Assembly: GCA_020437045.1 (NCBI GenBank)
Contig: JAGQWV010000804.1
Location: forward strand, 1 to 7,451
Direction: 5' to 3'
Origin: Saprospiraceae bacterium
GTDB lineage: Bacteria; Bacteroidota; Bacteroidia; Chitinophagales; Saprospiraceae
Length of the DNA stretch: 7,451 bases
The translations under genes and the position numbers were made by a program. Of this stretch, positions 1 through 6,873 are shown one piece after another; position 1 is the stretch's first letter; each line of letters begins with the position of its first letter. A model generated the notes under the pieces. It saw nothing but the letters and a program-made list of their open reading frames with translations, searched no databases and was not told the origin of the DNA.

Positions 1-175
1 TAGAAAGTCTAATGCATAATGCCGGTTAAATCACCTTATCGAGGCTATGCCGATCCTTCCAAAGCTCCCTATTTTATCGGCCTTTCAGCCCTCATTACGA
101 AGTTCTGATACATACTGCGGGTGCCAGGCAAGATTTACATTTACCGGCTAATGAAACTGCTGTTCTTCTCTTAAG

Positions 176-1945
176 TTAATGCTTAATCCAAAGTGCCGAA
201 TTGCGATGCCCTTTTTGGTCTATTATGGAAATTAGATAAGTTCCGGAAGGCCAATGGCTGGTGTTGATGATCATCACTGTTTTCAGGTTTTCGGAGTGAA
301 ACATCAGATCACCGCTATTGCCATGAATTTCCAAATGCACGGGAATTTGCTGCTCGAAATCGATCATTAAATGATTATGGTTTGGATTCGGATACACATG
401 GAGACGAAACTGATTTTTTTCGGTAGAAGCTCTGGTGGCGGTGGTCATTTGTTCGATGGCTGGATCAACGAAGATGTCTCCATTGGTTGTACTCCCTTCA
501 ACGATCTGTATTTTTTGATTCGTGGCAATCGAATACAATTTATCTCTATGTCCGGTAGGCCAGGTAATAATGATGGAGTCTATCGTGAGAGACGATCCCG
601 TTCCAAAGATCTCCGTTTTGGAGTTTTGACCAAGAAATCCGATACCACAGAAAGTCAATCTTTGCTGATACTGGCTACCATGGAAGATTTCAATTTTACT
701 ACCAATCCCATCACGGTTACTAACCACTCCTTGTAGTTCAATTTTAAGCCAATTATTTTCTGCACCTTGATTGACCCACAGTTGAGCAGGATACGGCACA
801 AAATTACTTACGGCGATATCCGGATAACCATCGTTATTGACATCTCCAATGGCATTACTATGTGAAATCACGGTATCGCCGTCAAAGGTAGGACGCTTAG
901 TAAAATTTCCGCTACCATTATTTTCATATAATCCTGAGGTGATGACATCCAATCCTACTTGCATTCCACTGACGTAGAGATCGAGATCACCATCATTATC
1001 AGCATCCAAAAAATTACTTCCCCAACCGATTCCGCCGAAATCCGTACCGGTCTTGACGCTCACATCTTCAAATGTTGGTTGATCGGAGCTACTTGTTCCT
1101 TCATTTCTGAGCAGTTGATTTCCTTCTTCGGTATTGGTTATGTATATATCCTGCCAGCCGTCCGAATCATAGTCTCCAATGGCGACACACATGGCATTCA
1201 TTTCAGGCTCGGCACCCGAGATGGTACCCGCATCAAGAAAGGTGCCATCACCCTGATTGATCAGCAAGGTATTTCCGGTAAGCTTGTCATTGGCGATGTA
1301 AAGGTCTGGCCACAAGTCATTATTGAAGTCTGCGAAAGCTGCACAAAAGGGCTTTTTACCCAATGCGGCAGTGTTGCTTAGGTCTGTCACTTCTGTAAAA
1401 GTGCCATCACCATTATTTCGATAGAGGCGATTTCTATTTTCTGCAGCCAATTGTGGCCCTTTACGCTCTTGTACGTAAAGATCCAAATAACCATCCCGGT
1501 TGTAATCACCCCAACATGCACCATAACTCAGAAAAGTTTCCAGAGGAAGACCACTTGCTTCGGTAACATCGATAAACTGTAAGTCGCCCTGGTTCTGATA
1601 GAGCCGGTTTATGCCTTCATAAGCATTTACATACAGATCTTGGTCACCATCATTGTCGTAGTCTGCCCATAGGATCTGCATTACGGTTTCTTTGTTATCG
1701 ATATTCAGATTGATTTTTTCGTATGTGCCATCGCGGTTTATATAAAACTGAATAAGACTATCCTGATCGGTGGCGAAGGTTAAATCATCCCATCCATCAT
1801 CATTAAAATCATAGAAACTGACGCCCCCGGTTGGACTTAAATCTGAATAGAAATGGTTAATCCCCAATTGGATGGCTGAATCGACGAAAGTCTGAGTGAT
1901 TCCCACAGCAGGCATCAGGATCAAAACATAAAATAATAGTCTCAT
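176..1945 (-). CDS. T9SS-secreted FG-GAP/VCBS repeat protein with ASPIC/UnbV domain
   Basis: The 589-residue product starts with a Sec signal peptide (MRLLFYVLILMPAVGITQ). Seven calcium-loop FG-GAP/VCBS-type motifs of the form DxNxDGxxD follow, starting near residues 46 (DFNDDGWDD), 95, 147, 206, 258, 314 and 368. This spacing fits a seven-bladed beta-propeller. An ASPIC/UnbV domain spans about 398-484 and ends in the typical ITWPTG strand. After a linker, residues about 514-589 form a type A T9SS sorting domain (HVYPNPN, then the strand pattern ending in SGTYLISI). By family knowledge, such proteins cross the outer membrane by T9SS and are released or anchored at the surface. The ligand or enzymatic role, if any, is unknown. 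The family resembles human CRTAC1, an extracellular calcium-binding protein. The ATG start is chosen because it places the signal peptide at the N terminus. The ASPIC core reads FGTG where FGLG is usual, a small departure. It is transcribed divergently from the related gene that starts at 2162. Family assignment is firm; function is not. Confidence 0.93.
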   Translation of the reverse strand: MRLLFYVLILMPAVGITQTFVDSAIQLGINHFYSDLSPTGGVSFYDFNDDGWDDLTFATDQDSLIQFYINRDGTYEKINLNIDNKETVMQILWADYDNDGDQDLYVNAYEGINRLYQNQGDLQFIDVTEASGLPLETFLSYGACWGDYNRDGYLDLYVQERKGPQLAAENRNRLYRNNGDGTFTEVTDLSNTAALGKKPFCAAFADFNNDLWPDLYIANDKLTGNTLLINQGDGTFLDAGTISGAEPEMNAMCVAIGDYDSDGWQDIYITNTEEGNQLLRNEGTSSSDQPTFEDVSVKTGTDFGGIGWGSNFLDADNDGDLDLYVSGMQVGLDVITSGLYENNGSGNFTKRPTFDGDTVISHSNAIGDVNNDGYPDIAVSNFVPYPAQLWVNQGAENNWLKIELQGVVSNRDGIGSKIEIFHGSQYQQRLTFCGIGFLGQNSKTEIFGTGSSLTIDSIIITWPTGHRDKLYSIATNQKIQIVEGSTTNGDIFVDPAIEQMTTATRASTEKNQFRLHVYPNPNHNHLMIDFEQQIPVHLEIHGNSGDLMFHSENLKTVMIINTSHWPSGTYLISIIDQKGHRNSALWIKH

Positions 1946-1977
1946 AGGTACACAATTAAGGTCAGTGAGTCCAGCAC

Positions 1978-1985
1978 CAAAGTTA
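1978..1985 (-). promoter_or_regulatory. Candidate -7 element for the T9SS-secreted protein gene
   Basis: On the minus strand this reads TAACTTTG, an exact match to the Bacteroidota housekeeping -7 consensus TAnnTTTG. It lies 32 bp before the ATG at 1945, which predicts an untranslated leader of about 27 nt. I see no good TTG -33 element 17-23 bp upstream, so the assignment rests on the -7 match and position alone. Confidence 0.42.
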
Positions 1986-2047
1986 GGATAATATCTGAAG
2001 AAGGCTGGTTGATAGCAGGTACGTCTTTCCTATATCTTCTAATCGTG

Positions 2048-2063
2048 TCAGATTTTTGTCTGA
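2048..2063. promoter_or_regulatory. Dyad in the divergent intergenic region, possible operator
   Basis: TCAGA and TCTGA form a perfect 5-bp inverted repeat around a 6-base spacer (TTTTTG). It lies between the two divergent genes, about 63 bp upstream of the minus-strand -7 candidate and about 68 bp before the plus-strand one. It could be a regulator binding site, but a dyad this short can arise by chance. Confidence 0.2.
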
Positions 2064-2094
2064 ACTTGGAAATAGAGCCTGTATTCTCTGGATT

Positions 2095-2112
2095 TACGGG
2101 CCTAATTCCGTA
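2095..2112. promoter_or_regulatory. Dyad at the -33 position of the plus-strand promoter candidate
   Basis: TACGG and CCGTA form a perfect 5-bp inverted repeat around an 8-base spacer, 18 bp in all. It ends 18 bp before the TACTTTG motif at 2131, so it would cover the -33 region of that promoter, where a repressor or activator could act. No regulator is encoded in the window, and the role is inferred from geometry only. Confidence 0.25.
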
Positions 2113-2130
2113 TTTTAAAGGCGCTAAAAC

Positions 2131-2137
2131 TACTTTG
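2131..2137 (+). promoter_or_regulatory. Weak -7-like element for the FG-GAP lipoprotein gene
   Basis: TACTTTG is one base short of the TAnnTTTG consensus and lies 24 bp before the ATG at 2162. This short leader is similar to that of the divergent neighbour. No clear -33 element is visible. It is the best promoter candidate on this strand of the intergenic region, but weak. Confidence 0.28.
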
Positions 2138-2161
2138 TCTAACTAATTACTCTGCCTCGTC

Positions 2162-4375
2162 ATGATAAGAGTCTATCTTATCTCTCTATTTGTATGTGCA
2201 TTGTTAAGTTGCAACAACCGGAAGAGAGAAATAACGAACGGCACTCCGCTTTTTCATGCCATCTCATCAGATTACAGCAATATCAATTTTATTAATTCGC
2301 TGAAGGAAGATGTCTCCACCCGTCAAAATTTACTCGATTTTGATTACTTCTACAATGGAGCAGGGGTTGCTGTCTGTGACCTGGATAATGACGGATATCC
2401 GGAAATCTTTTTCAGTGGTAACCAGGTAAAAAACCAACTGTATCATAATTTGGGAGGGATGGTTTTCGAGGATATCAGTGACCACGCTGGAATTAATGTT
2501 GGGAAATATTGGTCGAATGGGGTGTGTTTTGCCGATGTAAATAATGATGGTTGGCTTGATATTTATGTGTCACAGGGAGGACCTTATGATCGCGTGAAAC
2601 GGAAGAATCTCCTTTATGTCAATCAAAAGAACTTGACTTTCAAGGAGATGGCATTCGAATTTGGCCTTGATGACCAAGGGATCAGTACGCAATCAGCTTT
2701 CTTCGATTATGACCAGGATGGAGACATGGATTGCCTGGTGATGAATGAAAGTGAACTCTATGGGCATGATCCAATAACTTTCCACCGAATGTTGATGGAA
2801 AATCCAGGTCGTTTTCAAGTCAGTTTTAGTCACTTGTATGAGAATAGGGGAGGTAGATTTCACGATGTGAGTACTGAGGCTGGCATCGTGGCTCCAACAT
2901 TTGGACTTGGTTTAGCAATCAGCGACATCAATAATGATGGTTGGCTGGACATCTATATTGCTAATGACTATTATCTACCGGATAATCTTTACATCAACCG
3001 GAAGAATGGCAGCTTTAGTGACCGCACCAAAAATTATCTCGAGCAGATATCATTTTATGGGATGGGAATAGATATTGCCGACCTTAATAATGACACCTAT
3101 CAGGATATTGTAGTGGTGGACATGGCATCGCAGGATCACATTCGATCCAAGACATTAATGGCTAGCATGAATGTGGATAATTTTAAGTTGCTGGTCCAGG
3201 AATTTGGGTTTGCGCCCCAATACATGTTTAATACTGTCCAATTAAATGATGGTTCCGGTCATTATGGCAACATAGCGCATTTGGCAGGACTGGCCAAAAC
3301 GGATTGGAGCTGGGCCGCATTAGCCAATGACTACGATCTGGATGGGGATAAGGATATTCTGGTTACCAATGGGTATAGAAGGTATGCATTGGATAATGAT
3401 TTTAAACTTAAGGTGCAGGATGTAAAAAGGCAATATGTCAATGGGGTTCCGTTAGACATTAAGCAAAAGCTATATGATGAGATGCCATCCGAACCACTGC
3501 CCAACTTGTTTTTTAGAAACGATGGGGACTTGAAGTTTAGTGAAGTCGGAAAAGAGGTGGGATTGGAGCTTCCTAGTTTTTCGAATGGGGCAGCTGCAGC
3601 AGATTTGGACAGAGATGGTGATTTAGATCTTGTCGTCAGTAATATCGATCAAACAGCACTGCTTTATGAGAATTCTGCCGCCAACCGGGCTGATCAGAAT
3701 TTTTTGAAAGTTGTCGTTATGGGAGCTCAAGCGGATCACGCCAAGGTAACCATACATTATCAGGGACAGAAGGCATTTGTCGAACTACAAACGGTACGCG
3801 GATACCGCTCGTCTATGCCGTCGGATGCTTTTTTTGGACTGGGATCAGCAAATAGGGTTGACACGTTAATAGTCGATTTTCTCAATGGCAAACGATTGGT
3901 CAGGACTAACCTGGACGTAAACCGAACATTGCATGTCAATGCAGCTGAAGCAAAGGTAATTACGACAAAGAGTAAAGCACTCAAACGTGTGCTTAAACCC
4001 TATGCTACGACCGGTTTCGGATTGGATTATAAACATGAGGAAGATGACTTTAATGACTTTGAGAAGGAAGTTTTACTTCCTCAAAAGCAGTCGACGATGG
4101 GACCTTTTATGTCCGTGGCCGATATCAATGGTGATCATTTGGATGATTTGCTAATCGGCGGGGCTGCTGGTCAGGCAACTTGCCTTTATCTGCAGGGAGC
4201 AGAAGGACGTTTTACTAAATCGATGCAGCCGGCTTTTGAAAATGACCGCAACTATGAGGATATGCAGTCCGTTTTTTTCGACCTTGATAAGGACTCAGAT
4301 TTGGACCTGCTGGTGATTAGTGGGGGGAATAGCTACACCAAAGAAAGCCGTATTATTTTGACCGGTTGTATTTGA
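2162..4375 (+). CDS. FG-GAP/VCBS and ASPIC/UnbV lipoprotein, N-terminal part of frameshifted gene
   Basis: The 737-codon frame begins with a lipoprotein signal (MIRVYLISLFVCALLSC). The lipobox LLSC predicts cleavage before Cys17 and lipidation there. The following NNRKRE does not resemble the acidic surface-export signals of Bacteroidota lipoproteins, so the final side of the membrane is uncertain. FG-GAP/VCBS-type loops start near residues 73 (DLDNDGYPE), 125 (DVNNDGWLD), 182, 255 (DINNDGWLD), 307, 390 and 481 (DLDRDGDLD). An ASPIC/UnbV domain spans about 513-592 and carries the canonical VRGYRSSMPSDAFFGLG stretch. Two more loops begin near 654 and 707. The last eight residues after Ser729 (RIILTGCI) are out of register and do not belong to the family. 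The ATG at 2162 is chosen because it gives a complete lipoprotein signal. The role is probably extracytoplasmic calcium-dependent binding; the ligand is unknown. A product ending here would keep the signal, the first propeller and the ASPIC domain. Confidence 0.85.
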   Translation: MIRVYLISLFVCALLSCNNRKREITNGTPLFHAISSDYSNINFINSLKEDVSTRQNLLDFDYFYNGAGVAVCDLDNDGYPEIFFSGNQVKNQLYHNLGGMVFEDISDHAGINVGKYWSNGVCFADVNNDGWLDIYVSQGGPYDRVKRKNLLYVNQKNLTFKEMAFEFGLDDQGISTQSAFFDYDQDGDMDCLVMNESELYGHDPITFHRMLMENPGRFQVSFSHLYENRGGRFHDVSTEAGIVAPTFGLGLAISDINNDGWLDIYIANDYYLPDNLYINRKNGSFSDRTKNYLEQISFYGMGIDIADLNNDTYQDIVVVDMASQDHIRSKTLMASMNVDNFKLLVQEFGFAPQYMFNTVQLNDGSGHYGNIAHLAGLAKTDWSWAALANDYDLDGDKDILVTNGYRRYALDNDFKLKVQDVKRQYVNGVPLDIKQKLYDEMPSEPLPNLFFRNDGDLKFSEVGKEVGLELPSFSNGAAAADLDRDGDLDLVVSNIDQTALLYENSAANRADQNFLKVVVMGAQADHAKVTIHYQGQKAFVELQTVRGYRSSMPSDAFFGLGSANRVDTLIVDFLNGKRLVRTNLDVNRTLHVNAAEAKVITTKSKALKRVLKPYATTGFGLDYKHEEDDFNDFEKEVLLPQKQSTMGPFMSVADINGDHLDDLLIGGAAGQATCLYLQGAEGRFTKSMQPAFENDRNYEDMQSVFFDLDKDSDLDLLVISGGNSYTKESRIILTGCI
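2540..2556 (+). repeat. 17-bp exact direct repeat (partner at 2930-2946)
   Basis: The sequence AATAATGATGGTTGGCT occurs at 2540-2556 and again at 2930-2946. Both copies encode the NNDGWL core of an FG-GAP calcium loop, in the same reading frame. The copies are 390 bp apart, exactly 130 codons. Shared protein motif probably explains the likeness, although identity at every third codon position over 17 bases is more than the motif needs. Confidence 0.6.
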
Positions 4376-5466
4376 ATGATGGGCAGGGAGTCTTTAATCG
4401 CCGATCACAAAAAGTACTGGACAAACCCTATAGTGGTAAATGTGTGACGAAAATCGATTACGATCGTGATGGTGATATAGACATTCTTATCGGCAATCGG
4501 ATTATACCTCAGTCTTATCCTATTGCTGCACCATCGCTGTTACTTGAAAATGAGAACGGGATGTTGGTAGACCGGACGAAAGATATTGTTCCGCAACTGG
4601 CAGAGGTAGGTATCGTCAATGACATTGTCATCACGGATCTCAATGGAGATGGCTGGGACGATTTTATTACGGTTGGTGAATGGACCGGAATTCATCGGTT
4701 TCGAAATGATCATGGAGTTTTTGTAAAAGAGCAGGATACTTTGTTGCGTAATTTGGCTGGTTGGTGGTTGTCCATTCAAGAGACGGATGTCAACAGTGAT
4801 GGAAAGCCTGATTTTGTAGTGGGTAATGTTGGAGAAAACATTAAACATAAAGCATCCAAAGACAAACCATTTAAGGTATATGCCAACGATTTTGACAATA
4901 CCGGTAATCTTGATATTGTTCTGAGCAGTCCATATAAAGGTGAATACGTTCCAGTTCGAGGCAGGGAATGTTCCTCACAACAGATGCCGATGATCGCGGA
5001 AAAATTTAAAACCTATTCATCTTTTGCTCAAGCATCTTTGGTCGATATCTATGGAGAGGATAAACTGACAGATGCTTATGTCCGTCAGGCTGTCACTTTC
5101 AAATCTATTCTTCTACTGAATAACGGTGAGGGAGATTTCACCATACATAATTTGCCTCACTATGCACAGATGTTTCCCTTGCTGGACATGGTCGAAGAAG
5201 ATCTTAATCAAGATGGATTTGCTGACTTAATCATCGCTGGATGTATATATGATACCGAAGTCGAAACTCCCAGGCTGGACAATGGTCATGGATTGGTTCT
5301 TCTCTCCAACAAATCCGATGGATATTTTTTAGGTGATCAGGACCAATACCGAATCTTCATTCCCGGAGATGTGAAGTCGCTACAAACGATCGCCATTGCC
5401 GATGAGGAATATTTGCTCGCAGCCAAAAACGATGATGTACTAAGCATTTTTAAGGTTGATCGCTAA
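4366..5466 (+). CDS. FG-GAP/VCBS protein, C-terminal part of frameshifted gene
   Basis: This frame is the continuation of the gene starting at 2162. The only start close to the junction is a TTG at 4366, which overlaps the upstream frame by 10 bp. The family-like sequence already runs from 4351, so TTG is not a natural start. Counting from it (366 codons), calcium-loop motifs appear as DYDRDGDID, DLNGDGWDD, DVNSDGKPD, a looser NDFDNTGNLD and DLNQDGFAD, consistent with blades of a second propeller. No signal peptide, lipobox or membrane segment is present, so a separately made product would stay in the cytoplasm where this fold is not expected to work. I therefore read it as a stranded fragment unless the frameshift is a sequencing error. 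The stop TAA lies inside a weak terminator stem. Confidence 0.75.
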   Translation: MYLNDGQGVFNRRSQKVLDKPYSGKCVTKIDYDRDGDIDILIGNRIIPQSYPIAAPSLLLENENGMLVDRTKDIVPQLAEVGIVNDIVITDLNGDGWDDFITVGEWTGIHRFRNDHGVFVKEQDTLLRNLAGWWLSIQETDVNSDGKPDFVVGNVGENIKHKASKDKPFKVYANDFDNTGNLDIVLSSPYKGEYVPVRGRECSSQQMPMIAEKFKTYSSFAQASLVDIYGEDKLTDAYVRQAVTFKSILLLNNGEGDFTIHNLPHYAQMFPLLDMVEEDLNQDGFADLIIAGCIYDTEVETPRLDNGHGLVLLSNKSDGYFLGDQDQYRIFIPGDVKSLQTIAIADEEYLLAAKNDDVLSIFKVDR

Positions 5467-5488
5467 TCCAGATAAGCCCTGGATTTTA
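5465..5488 (+). terminator. Weak rho-independent terminator after the FG-GAP gene
   Basis: AATCCAG and CTGGATT form a perfect 7-bp stem around the loop ATAAGCC, followed by TTA. The two bases AA at the start of the stem are the end of the TAA stop codon. The stem has only three G-C pairs and the T tract is short, so termination may be partial. It separates the accessory gene from xer. Confidence 0.45.
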
Positions 5489-5575
5489 TGGCAGAGTTCT
5501 TTCATAGATTCTGGCATACTTCATGCATAAGGTACAATCGTTATATGAATATCATTGATCACAAAATTGGCGCCG

Positions 5576-6469
5576 ATGTCTGATTCGTTTTTGCAATCCT
5601 TTCTGAGCTACTTGCGATATGAAAAAAGATACTCAGAACACACACTGGCAGCCTATCAATCTGACTTGCAACAGGCCTTTAAATACCTCGGTGACTTTTA
5701 CGAGGTGACTGAACCTATTCAGGTCAAGCATCAATTTCTAAGATCATGGATTGTTTCCCTGGTAGCCGCAAAGCAGGAACCACGTTCGATCAACCGGAAA
5801 ATATCCTCACTGCGAGCCTTTTTTAAATTCTTACAAAGGGATCGCTCCATAGCATTGAATCCAACAGTAAAACTAAAGGCCTTGAAGCTTCCTAAACGCC
5901 TGCCCAAATTCATCCAGGAAAACCAGGTCAAGGCAATGATCGCATCAGAAGTAAAAACGGATAATGATTATGCGTCGTATCGTGACCAATTTCTTTTGAT
6001 GACTCTATACCAAACGGGCGTACGTCGCAGCGAATTGATAGAGATGCAAGAACGCGATATCGACCGGGCGAAAATGCAGATCCGTGTGACAGGAAAAGGA
6101 AACAAGACCAGGCTCATTCCATTGACTCCAAAGTATATTCAAGAAATGGACGAATATTTGCGGGTGAAAGAAGTTTTTTTTCCTGGAGAGCCGTATCTTT
6201 TTCTTACCGATCGTGGAACAAAAGTATACCCTAAATTAGTTTATAATATTGTAAGCAGACATCTATCTATGGTCTCTACTGTATCTCAAAAAGGACCCCA
6301 TACACTGCGGCATTCATTTGCTACTCATCTTTCTGAACATGGGGCCGATCTAAATGCAATTAAGGATCTCCTGGGCCACGCTAATCTCAGTGCCACTCAG
6401 ATCTATACGCATAATAGTATAGAAAAGCTGAAGTCGGCATATCTGAAAGCACATCCTAAGGCCCAGTAA
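5576..6469 (+). CDS. xerC: Tyrosine recombinase XerC/XerD family
   Basis: The 297-residue product has the usual Xer length. Residues about 1-90 are the SAM-like core-binding domain that clamps DNA, and about 113-285 the catalytic domain. All six catalytic residues are in place: Arg150 (TGVRRSEL), Lys174 (TGKGNKTRLIPL), His242 and Arg245 (PHTLRHSFATH), His268 (LLGHANLSATQ) and the nucleophile Tyr277 (IYTH). The C terminus HPKAQ echoes the HPRA tail of XerC and XerD. By family knowledge it resolves chromosome dimers at the dif site near the terminus, together with FtsK and a partner recombinase; no dif site is seen here. LRHSFATH and LGHANLS favour XerC, while HGADL is XerD-like, so the C/D label is tentative. 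I chose the ATG at 5576; a TTG at 5555 would add seven residues with no family likeness. It sits 59 bp before hpf, the common Bacteroidota arrangement, which argues for the chromosomal housekeeping enzyme and not a phage or transposon integrase. Confidence 0.93.
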   Translation: MSDSFLQSFLSYLRYEKRYSEHTLAAYQSDLQQAFKYLGDFYEVTEPIQVKHQFLRSWIVSLVAAKQEPRSINRKISSLRAFFKFLQRDRSIALNPTVKLKALKLPKRLPKFIQENQVKAMIASEVKTDNDYASYRDQFLLMTLYQTGVRRSELIEMQERDIDRAKMQIRVTGKGNKTRLIPLTPKYIQEMDEYLRVKEVFFPGEPYLFLTDRGTKVYPKLVYNIVSRHLSMVSTVSQKGPHTLRHSFATHLSEHGADLNAIKDLLGHANLSATQIYTHNSIEKLKSAYLKAHPKAQ

Positions 6470-6485
6470 GGTTAATAAATACATG

Positions 6486-6503
6486 AGCAAATTTGCTTTT
6501 TTT
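6486..6503 (+). other. Palindrome plus T tract between xer and hpf
   Basis: AGCAAATTTGCT is a perfect 12-bp palindrome that runs straight into seven T residues (6497-6503). It could act as a weak attenuator between the two genes, letting hpf be expressed separately. The hairpin would have only a 4-bp stem around an AATT loop, so this may be chance in AT-rich DNA. Confidence 0.25.
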
Positions 6504-6528
6504 CTATAACAAAATTAAAACGCAAAGT

Positions 6529-6828
6529 ATGACGACGAGAATTGAATCAATCCATTTTACAGCGGATCAAAAATTGATCGATCACATCCAGAAGAAATTA
6601 GAGAAGCTGGATCAATTTCATGATCGAATCATTGATGCCCATGTCATACTCAAATTAGAGAACTCCGGTCAGGTCAAAGACAAAATTGTAGAGGTTAAAC
6701 TGGATGTTCCGGGTGATTTGATTGTTGCTACTGAGTCCAATAAGACTTTTGAATCAGCCATGGATCAGGTAGCGGACGTATTAAAGAGATTGTTGATCAA
6801 ACACAAAGAGCGTGTTCGATCATATTAA
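6529..6828 (+). CDS. hpf: Ribosome hibernation promoting factor, short HPF/RaiA family
   Basis: The 99-residue product is a full-length short-form HPF/RaiA (YfiA) protein. It follows the family's beta-alpha-beta-beta-beta-alpha plan. A first strand (RIESIHF) is followed by helix 1 (about 12-30, with TADQKLIDHIQKKLEKL), strands about 36-43, 52-60 and 64-70, helix 2 from about 72 to 92, and a basic end (KHKERVR). By family knowledge it binds the decoding region of the 30S subunit in slow growth or stationary phase, blocks tRNA and mRNA binding, and protects idle ribosomes. No long C-terminal dimerisation domain is present, so it is not the long form. I chose the ATG at 6529 because MTTRIESIHFTADQ aligns with family N termini. 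An upstream TTG at 6493 would add 12 residues encoded by the T tract and its AT-rich continuation. No Shine-Dalgarno sequence is visible, normal for this phylum. It is likely co-transcribed with xer and ends at a strong terminator. Confidence 0.95.
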   Translation: MTTRIESIHFTADQKLIDHIQKKLEKLDQFHDRIIDAHVILKLENSGQVKDKIVEVKLDVPGDLIVATESNKTFESAMDQVADVLKRLLIKHKERVRSY

Positions 6829-6848
6829 GACTTAAAGTAGAATTTTAG

Positions 6849-6873
6849 AGGGGTCTTACGAGGCCCCTTTTTA
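6849..6873 (+). terminator. Rho-independent terminator of hpf
   Basis: AGGGGTC and GGCCCCT form a 7-bp stem with one G-T wobble and five G-C pairs around the loop TTACGA, followed by TTTT and then A. It lies 20 bp after the hpf stop codon. This is the strongest intrinsic terminator in the window and marks the end of the xer-hpf unit. Confidence 0.88.

Larger units (their letters stand above)
2162..5466 (+). pseudogene. Frameshifted FG-GAP/ASPIC lipoprotein gene (1,101 codons if repaired)
   Basis: Two open frames here are halves of one gene of the large Bacteroidota FG-GAP/VCBS-ASPIC/UnbV (CRTAC1-like) lipoprotein family, whose members are usually about 1,100 residues. The first frame reads well to SYTKES (residue 729, codon AGC at 4346-4348) and then goes out of register to a TGA at 4373-4375. 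The second frame, one base back, is closed by TAG at 4330-4332 and resumes the family pattern as YYFDRLYLNDG from 4351. Adding one C at 4348-4349 (AGCCG to AGCCCG) gives ESPYYFDRLYLNDG, matching the SPxYxDRLYxNDG pattern I recall from this family, and restores a continuous 1,101-residue product. Both halves otherwise keep intact calcium-loop repeats, so the lesion is recent or is a sequencing error. I see no slippery heptamer in the right phase, so programmed frameshifting is unlikely. If the lesion is real, the gene is probably inactive. Confidence 0.82.

Noticed and set aside
1..175. Possible gene tail or 29-codon frame (19-108) at the left edge, and a GCCGAT/ATCGGC inverted repeat (49-81)
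   Set aside because: All frames are closed by early stops and the short frame has no family likeness. The repeat has a 21-base loop and no T tract, so it is not a credible terminator.
371..736. 121-codon plus-strand open frame
   Set aside because: It lies antisense inside the FG-GAP/T9SS gene, has no family likeness, and is explained as a shadow of the real frame.
959..1381. 140-codon plus-strand open frame
   Set aside because: It is antisense to the repeat region of the same gene. The biased DxNxDG codons keep the opposite frame open, and the product shows no signal, domain or start context.
3760..3984. 74-codon minus-strand open frame
   Set aside because: It is antisense to the conserved ASPIC domain of the lipoprotein gene and has no independent support.
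4333..4377. Programmed -1 ribosomal frameshift joining the two halves
   Set aside because: No X-XXY-YYZ slippery heptamer occurs in the right phase, and a one-base insertion at a CC pair restores the family sequence exactly.
4540..4848. 102-codon minus-strand open frame
   Set aside because: It is antisense to calcium-loop repeats in the C-terminal half of the split gene; a shadow frame.
5731..5931. 66-codon minus-strand open frame
   Set aside because: It is antisense to the N-terminal DNA-binding domain of xer and has no support.
5576..6469. Mobile-element integrase in place of housekeeping Xer
   Set aside because: Length, motif set, the HPKA tail and the hpf-tRNA neighbourhood fit XerC/XerD. 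No att-like repeats or cargo genes are seen, although the tRNA at the right edge could in principle be an attachment site.
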